In this document: positions 53,895 through 61,394 of the stretch, in pieces
How positions within the stretch are numbered: the stretch's first letter is position 1
Layout of the letters: each line of letters opens with the position of its first letter
NCBI RefSeq assembly: GCF_003576315.1
Contig: NZ_QWFZ01000006.1
Span: 186,001 to 250,000, forward strand
Origin: Henriciella mobilis
Lineage (GTDB): Bacteria; Pseudomonadota; Alphaproteobacteria; Caulobacterales; Hyphomonadaceae
Reading direction: 5' to 3'
Length of the DNA: 64,000 nucleotides
Notes under the pieces: generated by a model
The model's database searches: none
What the model was told of the DNA's origin: nothing
Seen by the model: only the letters and a program-made list of their open reading frames with translations
Program-made: the position numbers and the translations under genes

Positions 53895-54490
53895 CACGCC
53901 TCGACCTTCTTGGTTTCGAGTGACCGCAGGTGAAAGAACAGAACCTGGCAGGCTGCGACGTCGATCATGGCGTCGTGGGCGCCCTCCAGGTCTTCATCGA
54001 AGAAGTACTTCATGCACTCTTCCAGCCGGGGCGGCTTCGGCTTGTTGAAGCCCGCCGCAATCATTCGCTCAGTCGGCGGCAGGTTTACGATGGGGGTTGC
54101 CGTCTCCATCGTGCAGTATTGCGGCTTCTCCAGCTTGCGGACCCCGCCCATGGTGCGAGCGATGGCCGTGGAGATCAGGGCAACGTCGAACTTGATGTTG
54201 TGAGCGACGAGCATGTTGGCGCGCTGATAGAGCTGCTTGAACAGGTCGACGGCTAGCTTGGGCGAGATACCATAAGTGCGGGCCATTTCGTCGGTGATAC
54301 CGTGGACATCAGATGCCTGTTTCGGGATCGGAACGCCGGGATTCACGATCAAGGAAAAGCTTGCGAGTGTGCGTTGCTCGGCATCGCAGAGAAGGGCCGC
54401 AAGCTGCACAATGTGCGGTTGGTCCTTGTGATCGATCGGCAGGCGAGAGTTCGGGAGACCAGTGGTTTCGGTGTCGAAGAAAAGGAACAT
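53894..54490 (-). CDS. DnaQ-like 3'-5' exonuclease (DEDDh)
   Basis: The 198-aa protein shows the DEDDh set: FFDTETTG with Asp6 and Glu8, then NIKFDVALI with the second Asp region and DLEGAHDAMIDVAACQ with the His-Asp pair. HGITDEMARTYG is also typical. It should degrade DNA or RNA from 3' ends in phage replication or recombination. It overlaps its neighbours by one base and by TGATG, so it is part of the operon. Confidence 0.9.
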   Translation of the reverse strand: MFLFFDTETTGLPNSRLPIDHKDQPHIVQLAALLCDAEQRTLASFSLIVNPGVPIPKQASDVHGITDEMARTYGISPKLAVDLFKQLYQRANMLVAHNIKFDVALISTAIARTMGGVRKLEKPQYCTMETATPIVNLPPTERMIAAGFNKPKPPRLEECMKYFFDEDLEGAHDAMIDVAACQVLFFHLRSLETKKVEA

Positions 54491-55488
54491 CAGAAGCGCA
54501 CCTCCACGTTCGGGACGGAGCCTGCGACGATGGCCAGGACGATCTTCTTCGCCCGGTCTTCGCCGATGCCGCCATGCTCCATGATGGCTTCCTTCGCGGC
54601 GGTCATGATCTTCGAGCGGTGAGCCTGGTCAGCTTCGCGCTTGGCCTTGGCAGCGGCCTCCTGTTCACGTTCGCGCTTCTGCCGGTCGAGTTCAGCCTGT
54701 GCGGCCTCCGACTTCCGGCGCTCCTCTTCTAGGGCGGCTTCGTGCTTCCGGCGTTCGGCCTCGGCGGCTTCGTCCGCTGCCTTCTTCCGCTCGCACTCTA
54801 TGCGCTCGGCTTCGGCCTTCTCGGCGGCTTCCTTCTTAGCCTTCTCCCGCTCGGCGCGCTCGCGCTCTTCTTTCTCGGCTCGGAGCTTTTCGAGCTCAGC
54901 CCGCTCGTTGATCTCTCGATCGATCCGGGCGTCCTGTTCATTCAGAGATTCAAGCGCTCGCTTCTGTTCCGCTGCGGCAGTTTCGTACTGCACACCGAAG
55001 ACTTCCTCGGTCACAATCAGGGATTGGACCTGTTCGCGCATCCGCTCGACCGCTTCGATAGTGTCGAAGTGACCAAGCGCACCACGGAAGATCGAGCGCG
55101 CCCGGTCGATGGCCATTTTCCGCTTTTCTTCTGCCGCTTCCCATTCGTCGAGCGGCTTGCGGGCTGTGGTCTTGAGGCTGTCGAGCCGATCTCGGAGATC
55201 GCGGCGCACCGCGTCCACGGCGTTAATGGCTTTCCGGTGATCTTCGTTCAGCGCCTTGCCGGCGTCGTCGAGCGCAGCCTTGCGGCGTGCGATGGAATAG
55301 GCGAGCGAGGCAATAGCCTTGCGGCCTTTGTCCGTCTCGGTGTCGATTTCGCGGGCCTCGATCTCTCCCTCAATCTCCCTCACAAGCGCATCCAGCATGG
55401 ACGGGTCGCGGAAGATGAGGGCTGGATCCTCGGCCAGCATTTCGCCAACGGCGGCGGAGTTGTGTCCAATCGTTGCTGTATCGGCCAT
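54490..55488 (-). CDS. Large coiled-coil phage protein
   Basis: The 332-aa protein has an N-terminal globular part (MADTATIGHNSAAVGEMLAE), then a long charged coiled coil (residues about 190-300) rich in Glu, Lys, Arg and Ala (repeats such as EKEERERAEREKAKKEAAE). A short C-terminal domain follows (IGEDRAKKIVLAIVAGSVPN). Similar proteins sit beside recT in other phages; the role is not known. It overlaps recT by one base (TGATG). Confidence 0.78.
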   Translation of the reverse strand: MADTATIGHNSAAVGEMLAEDPALIFRDPSMLDALVREIEGEIEAREIDTETDKGRKAIASLAYSIARRKAALDDAGKALNEDHRKAINAVDAVRRDLRDRLDSLKTTARKPLDEWEAAEEKRKMAIDRARSIFRGALGHFDTIEAVERMREQVQSLIVTEEVFGVQYETAAAEQKRALESLNEQDARIDREINERAELEKLRAEKEERERAEREKAKKEAAEKAEAERIECERKKAADEAAEAERRKHEAALEEERRKSEAAQAELDRQKREREQEAAAKAKREADQAHRSKIMTAAKEAIMEHGGIGEDRAKKIVLAIVAGSVPNVEVRF

Positions 55489-56417
55489 CACACGGCCTCC
55501 TTCTCGGCTTCAAGTTCATCGAAACGGTTGGCGACGAGCTTCTGCAGCGTGCCGTGGCGCGCATCGTCCAGCCATGAGCAGGCAAGAGCGGCCTCGCGGA
55601 TGGCGCTGACCTCGATTTCGGTTTGTGCGCCGACGAGGGCGGCCTCGATATCATCGAAATCCGCGTAAGCGTCGGGCTCCGGCTCGATCGGCTCCTCGAC
55701 CTCCCCATCCTGGACCTTTTCCGGGTCCGGCATGGTCAGGCCCTTGCGGCCAGCGTTCCGGTCCTCTTCGAACTTGGCGAGGTTCATCTTGAGCCGATCA
55801 CCAGCGCCGTCCTGCGGGGTCACATTCCGCATGCCGATCTCTTCGGCCTCATCGACGGAGTAGACGCCCATGAGAACATCAGGCGTATGACGGCGGGCCC
55901 AAGCGCGGGTGCCGTAATAGGCCATCTGCTGATCAGGGTCTTTTTTCCAGAGAGGGGACTTGCCGCCTTCGCGCATCACGCGAAGCGGCGGGCTCTCATA
56001 GACGGCGGGCACTGGATCATCCTTAATCCGCCCGGTGACGATGATCATACGGTCATCGCCTTCGCCCCGGTATTCAAACCGCAGGCGACCGACGAGCACA
56101 GGCGAGGAATAGACCATCGCCGCGACGGCTTGCGCCTCATAGGCGATATTGCCGTTGACGAGATAGGCCTTCGTCGAGAGTGCGAAGGGGTCCATGCCCA
56201 GCCGCCCGGCCTGCATGTAGATGGCGAGACAAGCGCCCGGCTGGCCGCGAAACGCAGCGCCAACGAGCGGGCCCGCCTTGGCCATGCACTGCGCGAACTC
56301 AATTGCTTCGCGAACGGTCGCGGGGGCAGGCAGGAAGCCGCCGCCCATATTGGAGAGGGCAAGCGAGTTGGATTGCTCGCTGACGCGATCCACGGGTTCA
56401 AGATTGGCGTTGCTCAT
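55488..56417 (-). CDS. recT: RecT-family single-strand annealing protein
   Basis: The 309-aa protein has the RecT pattern: GGGFLPAPATVREAIEFAQC, AYLVNGNIAYEAQAVAAMV and the diagnostic YYGTRAWARRHTPDVLMGVY followed by SVDEAEEIG. RecT anneals complementary single strands for phage recombination, with a partner exonuclease. The ATG at 56417 is preferred to a longer frame. It follows the RecE-like gene with a four-base overlap, which supports a working pair. Confidence 0.9.
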   Translation of the reverse strand: MSNANLEPVDRVSEQSNSLALSNMGGGFLPAPATVREAIEFAQCMAKAGPLVGAAFRGQPGACLAIYMQAGRLGMDPFALSTKAYLVNGNIAYEAQAVAAMVYSSPVLVGRLRFEYRGEGDDRMIIVTGRIKDDPVPAVYESPPLRVMREGGKSPLWKKDPDQQMAYYGTRAWARRHTPDVLMGVYSVDEAEEIGMRNVTPQDGAGDRLKMNLAKFEEDRNAGRKGLTMPDPEKVQDGEVEEPIEPEPDAYADFDDIEAALVGAQTEIEVSAIREAALACSWLDDARHGTLQKLVANRFDELEAEKEAV

Positions 56418-57301
56418 AGCAGGTTGGCCTCCAGTTCCTTGTTGCATTTCTCTGTGAACCACTTCGGCCCGTGGAGCGTGATCGGCCCCTCGACGTATGC
56501 GGGCCAGTCATTCTCTTTCAGGCAGTCCGCGAACTTGCGGAGCGCGCGCCGGCACTGGCGCTTGCCCATGTCCATGAGCTCGTCGCCCAGCCGGACGGTG
56601 GTCACGGCAAAGGGTGCGGTCTTCTCGACAAAGACGAGCCAGGCATCGGTGACATCCTGACCGGTCAGGATTTTCAGGGCGTCGGCGGCGAGCGCGAGCT
56701 GCATGTGATAGCCGCGCTTGATGATGTCGCCGTTGAGGATGTGCGGGTCTGCACTGGCACAGGTCTTGAGATCAGCCAGCACCCCATCTGTCGGGATGCG
56801 GTCGGGTCTCGACTTCAGCCAGATGCCTGTCTCGGCGTCCTTCCAGATCATCGACTTTTCAGGCTCACCGGCGGTCAGCAACTCGGGCACACCGGACTCT
56901 GCTGCTAAGGCATCGTGCATGGACTTGATGGCGGCGAAGTCGTCCTCGGTGATGATGGTGCGGCCTTCGGCCCATTGTTCCTCTCGCCATGCCTTCGCAT
57001 CATTCGTGCGGAAGCTCTCAAAGGGCGAGATCGCGAGCCGGGAGATTTCCTCCTGGTCGTCGAAGAGAAGCGCATGCACGGCCTTGCCGAACTCGAACGC
57101 CGCCTTGCGGGGCTGCTCGATCGCTTCGGGATTGAGGCCCGTAGCCTGACACCAGAAGTGGGCTGGGCTTTCGTTCTCGATCTTGCGGAGACCGCCGGAC
57201 GAGATGGATGGGCCGTCACAGCACTGGCTGTGATAGGTGTCCATGTCGAGGTCGTAGATCCCCGGCTTGTCGATCAGGACGGGTTTCGCGCTATCGGGCA
57301 T
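56414..57301 (-). CDS. RecE-like PD-(D/E)XK exonuclease
   Basis: The 295-aa protein shows the RecE C-terminal nuclease signature: a GLRKI.ESPAHFW start region (reads GLRKIENESPAHFWCQ), then FEFGKAVHALLFD, RPDRIPTDGVLADLKTC with the catalytic D...DxK, and YHMQLALAADAL. It would make 3' overhangs for RecT. The ATG at 57301 gives a coherent N-terminus (MPDSAKPVLID) and overlaps the gene upstream by 11 bases. Confidence 0.87.
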   Translation of the reverse strand: MPDSAKPVLIDKPGIYDLDMDTYHSQCCDGPSISSGGLRKIENESPAHFWCQATGLNPEAIEQPRKAAFEFGKAVHALLFDDQEEISRLAISPFESFRTNDAKAWREEQWAEGRTIITEDDFAAIKSMHDALAAESGVPELLTAGEPEKSMIWKDAETGIWLKSRPDRIPTDGVLADLKTCASADPHILNGDIIKRGYHMQLALAADALKILTGQDVTDAWLVFVEKTAPFAVTTVRLGDELMDMGKRQCRRALRKFADCLKENDWPAYVEGPITLHGPKWFTEKCNKELEANLL

Positions 57302-57503
57302 CGATTTCCTCCAGTGTGATGACTTCCTGCCGCCCATGAGCGGCGGCGAGTTCCCTGCGGCCCCATTCAATCCGGCGGATGGTGGCGTCGGACAGACCGG
57401 CGCCCTTGGCGAAGCGGTAGAGCCTTTCGACGGCCCCGATGCCGTTACGGGCACAGCGGGTGCGGGCGGGGCTGGCGAGAGCGGTGGAGAGGTTGAAAGT
57501 CAT
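57291..57503 (-). CDS. Small phage HTH-like protein
   Basis: The 70-aa protein contains GAVERLYRFAKGAGLSDATI then RRIEWGRRELAAAHGRQEV, which may be a helix-turn-helix. It overlaps its upstream gene by four bases. Function unknown. Confidence 0.65.
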   Translation of the reverse strand: MTFNLSTALASPARTRCARNGIGAVERLYRFAKGAGLSDATIRRIEWGRRELAAAHGRQEVITLEEIDAR

Positions 57504-57937
57504 TGGGTTGCCCCCTCTTCACTGAGGAACCCAAGGCCTTGCTGAACCAAAAGCTGTCGCTTTTCGTCCTCGGACAAAACTTTTCCGGACAGCAGGAGGT
57601 TGAGCGTCTTGCTGTCGAGGCTAACGGGCCGGGTAGTCTCGGATGCCTCGCGGTCGACCCGAAGCGACAGCTGTCCTCCGATCTGCGCAAACTCGTGCGC
57701 CGTGAAGGTCAGGCGTTGACGACCGACATCGAAGTTCTTGTGAGAGTCGTAACCATCCGGCGACATAACCTTCATGATTGAGAACTCGGGCGTATTGACG
57801 ACTGCGCGGATGAACTCTTGAGTCGCTTGATCAAAAGCCTTTCCAGCGGCGACCATCTTTTCATGCGCAGACTTCGTGCCGTCGGACAAACGCGAGAGCC
57901 GGTCGAACGTGGTGTAGAAAACTGGTGGTTTGCTCAT
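57500..57937 (-). CDS. Hypothetical phage protein
   Basis: The 145-aa protein has a mixed alpha-beta composition (FTAHEFAQIGGQLSLRVDRE) and no known motif. It overlaps genes on both sides by four bases. Function unknown. Confidence 0.65.
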   Translation of the reverse strand: MSKPPVFYTTFDRLSRLSDGTKSAHEKMVAAGKAFDQATQEFIRAVVNTPEFSIMKVMSPDGYDSHKNFDVGRQRLTFTAHEFAQIGGQLSLRVDREASETTRPVSLDSKTLNLLLSGKVLSEDEKRQLLVQQGLGFLSEEGATQ

Positions 57938-58314
57938 GCCGGCACCCCTTCCGGATCGTCCCCGTCGAGGAACTTCGCGGTGTCATTGAAGGCGCGGTCG
58001 AAGTAGCGGCGCAGCGCGAAGTGGTCTTCGTATTCCGAGATGGGGCGCGGCAGGGCCATCAGGATCAGGAAGGGGTTCGACCATTCACGAGGCAGGAGCC
58101 GGATCGCATCGGTCGCGATCAGCGCCCCGGCCATGCAGGCCCGGTTGAGCACGCCATCGGTCAGCCCATTTGCGGCGATGTAGCCCATCATGCCCTGGCA
58201 ACGGTTGCGAAGGGTTTCGAGGTGCTCGCGCTGGTCGCGGAGGATGATGTCCTCGCGGTGGACGAAAGAGCTGCGAACCACGTCGCGGGCGGTGAGGGTG
58301 ACGGCGATGCTCAT
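57934..58314 (-). CDS. Hypothetical phage protein
   Basis: The 126-aa protein is helical (LETLRNRCQGMMGYIAANGL) with a charged C-terminus (HFALRRYFDRAFNDTAKFLD). No signal or motif is seen. It overlaps both neighbours by four bases. Function unknown. Confidence 0.65.
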   Translation of the reverse strand: MSIAVTLTARDVVRSSFVHREDIILRDQREHLETLRNRCQGMMGYIAANGLTDGVLNRACMAGALIATDAIRLLPREWSNPFLILMALPRPISEYEDHFALRRYFDRAFNDTAKFLDGDDPEGVPA

Positions 58315-58604
58315 GCGGACCTCCGGTGGATTTCATGCCGAAAATTACATCCGCAGCGCAGGCAGGTGTCGCGGTCTTCGCCGCGCCCGTCGTGCACATG
58401 CGAGATACCTCTCCACAGCGCTTGCTGAATGGCGTCTTCTGGTTCGTGGCGATCGATGGCCTTGCAGACCGCCTCGACCAGATGCGACTCCTGCGAAGTC
58501 GGTACACCGGCCAGAAAAAGCAGGTCTGCGAAGGAGTCAGCGAACGTCTCTTGTGCTTGACGCAACTGGTCGGCTCGCTCGGAGAGTTTGACGAGGGTGG
58601 CCAT
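58311..58604 (-). CDS. Hypothetical phage protein with a Cys/His cluster
   Basis: The 97-aa protein ends in DTCLRCGCNFRHEIH, a CxxCxC...HxxxH cluster that could bind zinc. The first 60 residues are helical. Its start ATG is at 58604, directly after the stop of the gene before it. Function unknown. Confidence 0.62.
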   Translation of the reverse strand: MATLVKLSERADQLRQAQETFADSFADLLFLAGVPTSQESHLVEAVCKAIDRHEPEDAIQQALWRGISHVHDGRGEDRDTCLRCGCNFRHEIHRRSA

Positions 58605-58940
58605 CTACGCTGCCTCCCCTTGTGTGAGGGCCGCAAGCTCGACCTTCCAGTTCGGGTTCACGCGGAAGCCTTCCGGCGTCTCCATCCAGTAGATGCCCGC
58701 CCGAAGCGCCTCACCGCGAAGCTCATGCTCGCGCTCGGTGAAGCGCTTGTTGCGGGTCTGTGCGACACCCCAGCGGGCCGCATGGAAGAGCTTGTCGTTC
58801 GTGCGCGAATGCAGCCAGTCACTCCGGCGCATCCATTCCTGACAGGCCTCATAGGAAGCGTTCTGGTCGGGCGCTTCGCTCCATGCCTGCCGAGGGTCGG
58901 TGTAGCTCTCGGCGTGCTTTTCGGATTCGTGCTTGGGCAT
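58605..58940 (-). CDS. First gene of the leftward prophage operon, hypothetical
   Basis: The 111-aa protein (MPKHESEKHAESYTDPRQAW...) is hydrophilic with several Trp residues and a FTEREHELRGEALRAGIYW segment. It lies directly behind the left operator/promoter and so should be made early. Function unknown. Confidence 0.68.
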   Translation of the reverse strand: MPKHESEKHAESYTDPRQAWSEAPDQNASYEACQEWMRRSDWLHSRTNDKLFHAARWGVAQTRNKRFTEREHELRGEALRAGIYWMETPEGFRVNPNWKVELAALTQGEAA

Positions 58941-58966
58941 CGGTCTCTCCCTGTTGGGTTGAGACC

Positions 58967-59017
58967 GTTATGATAGGAATAATCCTATCCGTCAATAGGA
59001 AATAGGAATTTTCTTAT
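58967..59017 (-). promoter_or_regulatory. Left early promoter with repressor operators
   Basis: On the minus strand TTGACG (58995-58990) and CATAAC (58972-58967) are separated by 17 bases. Bases 58973-58988 of that spacer are the operator ATAGGA-ATAA-TCCTAT. A second, imperfect copy ATAGGA-ATTT-TCTTAT is at 59002-59017, with one more half-site between. The S24 repressor could shut the leftward operon by covering it. Confidence 0.7.
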
Positions 59018-59021
59018 TTCC

Positions 59022-59402
59022 CTATTTTTCGGCGAATTTTCCATCCAGCCGACTCAAGACCGTTTTTTGCAGATTGCCAGCGGCCAGGAAGATGCAGCCC
59101 ACAAGAAAGAAAAATGGTGCTGCGCTCATGAGCGCCAGGCCCGTCATTACAAGAGCTGGATCCGGAGAGGGGAGTTCATCGCGGCGGCGCTCAAGATCAA
59201 TGCGCTCTTTCGTGCAATAGGTGGTCGTGTTCGTATATCGATCCAAAGCTCTTCCGGACTCGCACAGATCGAGCAATGACTGGGCGCTCTCCAGGAGGAC
59301 CAAGTCAGTCTTCGTTGGCCGGTCCATCGCGAAGTACATCATCGCCCCGACAAAAAATGCGGCGGCTGAAGCCAATGTCGCAAAGATGCCAAACGCCCTC
59401 AT
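59022..59402 (-). CDS. Membrane protein co-transcribed with the prophage repressor
   Basis: The 126-aa protein has two hydrophobic segments, at about residues 5-25 and 84-109, and a charged loop between them with two Cys (LLDLCESGR, YCTKERID). Its start overlaps the repressor stop by four bases, so it is made in the lysogenic state. It lies entirely between the two operators. Genes in this place often affect host surface or exclude other phages, but this one is unknown. Confidence 0.7.
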   Translation of the reverse strand: MRAFGIFATLASAAAFFVGAMMYFAMDRPTKTDLVLLESAQSLLDLCESGRALDRYTNTTTYCTKERIDLERRRDELPSPDPALVMTGLALMSAAPFFFLVGCIFLAAGNLQKTVLSRLDGKFAEK

Positions 59403-60070
59403 CCGAGAGCCCTTCCGATCCAGATCACGCGGCCGAGCACATTGAGCTTGTCAGCTGACGATATCCTGAACGTGTCATAAACCGGGTTGTCTGACTTCAC
59501 GATCACTTCCTTGGTTTCCAGGTCGCGCTGACAGCGCTTGACCAGTAGCTCATCCTCGAAAGCAAGGATGTAGATCCCATCACGCACGATCCGGTTGACC
59601 GATCTATCCACGAGCACCTGGTCACCATCGTGCAGCGTCTCCCACATCGAATCGCCGCCGACCGTTATCACGGCCAGCGATTCCGTATCGGATCGCGTGA
59701 GCCTCCTTAGTTGCTGAACCCGATAGGGCTGGTACCCGACAGGCTCGCCATCCTCGGCAAAGGCGCCTGCGCCGGCCGAGGCCCGCAGGTCATAGATCGG
59801 CACTGTCAGAAAATCGTCTTCGGTATTCGTTCGCGGCGCAATCGAGGGCACGCCACCATCCCTATAGTCGCCGGGCGCTCCGCCCAGACTGTCTGCCAGT
59901 TTTTCCCGGACATCTTCCGGAAGAACCCGCGGCGAGCCTCGCATCACGAACTGCTGCAGGTAAGCGTGGTTTCTGCCCAGCTTCAGGGAGAGCTCCTTCA
60001 GCGTGGTATCTGCTTCTGCAGCACGGTCCACGAGCAGCTGTCGGGCGGGGGACAATTTCATATCGGCCAT
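59399..60070 (-). CDS. LexA/CI-type prophage repressor with an S24 autoprotease domain
   Basis: The 223-aa protein has an N-terminal helical DNA-binding part (LSPARQLLVDRAAEADTTLK, LKLGRNHAYLQQFVMRG). The C-terminal peptidase S24 domain has the catalytic Ser141 in VGGDSMWETLHDGDQV and Lys178 in FEDELLVKRC. A candidate cleavage site is the Ala-Gly in RASAGAGAF (residues 99-102). RecA filaments would trigger self-cleavage and induction. Operators are on both sides of the gene. It reads leftward together with the membrane protein. Confidence 0.92.
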   Translation of the reverse strand: MADMKLSPARQLLVDRAAEADTTLKELSLKLGRNHAYLQQFVMRGSPRVLPEDVREKLADSLGGAPGDYRDGGVPSIAPRTNTEDDFLTVPIYDLRASAGAGAFAEDGEPVGYQPYRVQQLRRLTRSDTESLAVITVGGDSMWETLHDGDQVLVDRSVNRIVRDGIYILAFEDELLVKRCQRDLETKEVIVKSDNPVYDTFRISSADKLNVLGRVIWIGRALG

Positions 60071-60104
60071 GCCCCCTAATCGCCGGGCTCGCGAAAAAAT
60101 GCGA

Positions 60105-60146
60105 ATAGGGGTTGTCCTATCCTATCAATAGGATTATTCATCCTAT
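60105..60146. promoter_or_regulatory. Right operator region between repressor and Cro-like gene
   Basis: ATAGGG-GTTG-TCCTAT at 60105-60120 fits the 16-bp form seen at 58973. A wider copy, ATAGGA-TTATTCA-TCCTAT, is at 60128-60146, with an extra CCTAT at 60121. A possible rightward -35 (TTGTCC, 60112-60117) and -10 (TATTCA, 60135-60140) lie inside. The start of the Cro-like gene would then be nearly leaderless. Binding by repressor and Cro-like protein is inferred. Confidence 0.68.
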
Positions 60147-60151
60147 TCGAT

Positions 60152-60358
60152 ATGGCAGACACGCACCCCATCCTATCGCGCATAGAGGCGCATCTGGCGG
60201 CCAGTGGCCAGACCCCGACGGCGTTTGGGGTCGCGGCGCTGAGTGATCCGAATTTTGTCTTTGACCTGCGCGATGGCCGCGACCTGCGGCGTGACACGGT
60301 CAAGCGCATAGAAATCTATCTGGAAGAGCAGGGCGCGCCCGAGGCGGTGCAGCCATGA
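60152..60358 (+). CDS. Cro-like small DNA-binding protein, first rightward gene
   Basis: The 68-aa protein reads ILSRIEAHLAASGQTPTAFG and then VAALSDPNFVFDLRDGRDLR with TVKRIEIYLEEQ. This is a short HTH of the type common in alphaproteobacterial phages divergent from the repressor. No ribosome site is seen before the ATG, so leaderless translation is likely. It ends with a four-base overlap into the next gene. Confidence 0.8.
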   Translation: MADTHPILSRIEAHLAASGQTPTAFGVAALSDPNFVFDLRDGRDLRRDTVKRIEIYLEEQGAPEAVQP

Positions 60359-60537
60359 CGGTTTTCATCCTCCTCTATCTTGCCATCGGCCTCATCGACA
60401 TGACGGCCCGGCAGATCAGCTTTCAGGGGACCGACGACTCCATCGTGTCCGCCCTGATGGTCCTCGCTTTCATCATCGCCTGCGCGGCGTTCTGGCCTGT
60501 CCGGCTGGCGCTGGATGTGTGGAGGCGCTTTGCATGA
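60355..60537 (+). CDS. Small phage membrane protein
   Basis: The 60-aa protein has two hydrophobic segments, at residues 2-16 and 30-52 (TVFILLYLAIGLIDMTA, ALMVLAFIIACAAFWPV). It overlaps the Cro-like gene by four bases and the next frame by four. Function unknown. Confidence 0.65.
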   Translation: MTVFILLYLAIGLIDMTARQISFQGTDDSIVSALMVLAFIIACAAFWPVRLALDVWRRFA

Positions 60538-60914
60538 AATGCCCCGCTGGAAACCTCCCGCCTGAGTGCTGCCGGGAAAGCACAGGTAAACCCGTTCGCC
60601 ATGACATAGCGGACCAGCAAGGGGCTGCGTTCCATACCCCGCTCAATGGCGTTCATCCCGGCCTAGTTTCCATTCGCGCACATGGGCTCGTCCCCACCCG
60701 GCCTGTTGTTGCGCGAGAGCCGGTCGCTGCATGTCCCCGCAGCGGCCGGCTCGCTCTTGTCCTGAAGCGTGCGCTCGATTTCCACCCCGATGCGCAGCTT
60801 CTGAATGCCTTTCTCGATGAGAGCCAGCCCCTCGCTATAGGCGGTTCGGGCTCTCGCATCTGTCGTCATGGCGGCTCCGTTTTGTCTGCCTCGTCTCCAC
60901 GGAGGTCAATCTGA
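60534..60914 (+). CDS. Doubtful rightward frame, overlapped by a better minus-strand gene
   Basis: The 126-codon frame starts MKCPAGNLPPECCREST, with GGAGG upstream, and is linked to its neighbours by ATGA and TGATG overlaps, as expected of a coupled phage gene. But the amino-acid sequence in the second half looks unnatural, and the antisense frame at 60663-60869 has better codon use. Possibly only the first part is real, or the frame is a coincidence. Confidence 0.35.
   Translation: MKCPAGNLPPECCRESTGKPVRHDIADQQGAAFHTPLNGVHPGLVSIRAHGLVPTRPVVAREPVAACPRSGRLALVLKRALDFHPDAQLLNAFLDESQPLAIGGSGSRICRHGGSVLSASSPRRSI
60663..60869 (-). CDS. Possible small minus-strand gene inside the rightward block
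   Basis: The 68-aa frame starts MTTDARARTAYSEGLALIEK and continues GIQKLRIGVEIERTLQDKSE, a natural-looking helical protein with GC-rich third positions and GGAG before its ATG. It runs against the direction of all genes around it. If real it may be an antisense-arranged regulator; otherwise it is a shadow of the 60534 frame. Confidence 0.45.
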   Translation of the reverse strand: MTTDARARTAYSEGLALIEKGIQKLRIGVEIERTLQDKSEPAAAGTCSDRLSRNNRPGGDEPMCANGN

Positions 60915-61306
60915 TGGAGACGACGATGCATTCCAATTCCGAAATCGGCGACACTTTGCTGGCCGATATCATTTCGCGCCGCTGGGCACGGTTTCAGGCC
61001 GCCCGGTGGCCTTCGGGCGAAGTGCAGGCGGCAGACCTGCAGGCCCGTCATGTGGTGGTCGACACACGCACCGTGAGCGGCTGGCGCCAGGGCCAGCTGC
61101 CGTCCAACAAACACAAGCTTCAGCTGATCCGCGCGGGCTTCAAGTCGCTTCTCGACCGGGCTTACGAGCCCGCCGAAGCCGCTGGCCGCATCGCTGAACT
61201 GGAGGCCCAGGTTGAAACCCAGAAAGCCGCTGCCGCAGCAGCCGAGAGAGAGCTCGCCCTCGTTCGCCAGGCGCTGGCTGGCTTCAGCGATGATCTGGAG
61301 GGCTGA
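60914..61306 (+). CDS. Phage protein with putative HTH and coiled coil
   Basis: The 130-aa protein (METTMHSNSEIGDTLLADII) has a central DTRTVSGWRQGQLPSNKHK, which may bind DNA, and a C-terminal coiled coil (AGRIAELEAQVETQKAAAA). The start overlaps the preceding stop as TGATG. Function unknown, probably in early regulation or replication. Confidence 0.72.
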   Translation: METTMHSNSEIGDTLLADIISRRWARFQAARWPSGEVQAADLQARHVVVDTRTVSGWRQGQLPSNKHKLQLIRAGFKSLLDRAYEPAEAAGRIAELEAQVETQKAAAAAAERELALVRQALAGFSDDLEG

Positions 61307-61394
61307 GCGAAAGCTCCGCGTCTCCGACCGTATCCGCCGCAGCACCGAGCGCCTGATGGCCAAAGCAAAGGAGATGCTGAAAGATGAGCGATAG
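61290..61394 (+). CDS. Tiny basic phage protein (34 aa)
   Basis: MIWRAERKLRVSDRIRRSTE then RLMAKAKEMLKDER is a basic amphipathic helix. Its ATG lies inside the end of the gene before it and its stop inside the start of the next (11-base overlap), the usual packing here. It is too short to name. Confidence 0.42.
   Translation: MIWRAERKLRVSDRIRRSTERLMAKAKEMLKDER

Noticed and set aside
60423-60656. 77-codon minus frame following 60663-60869
   Set aside because: Half of it lies antisense to the small membrane protein gene, and the last part has no natural composition. Too uncertain to list.
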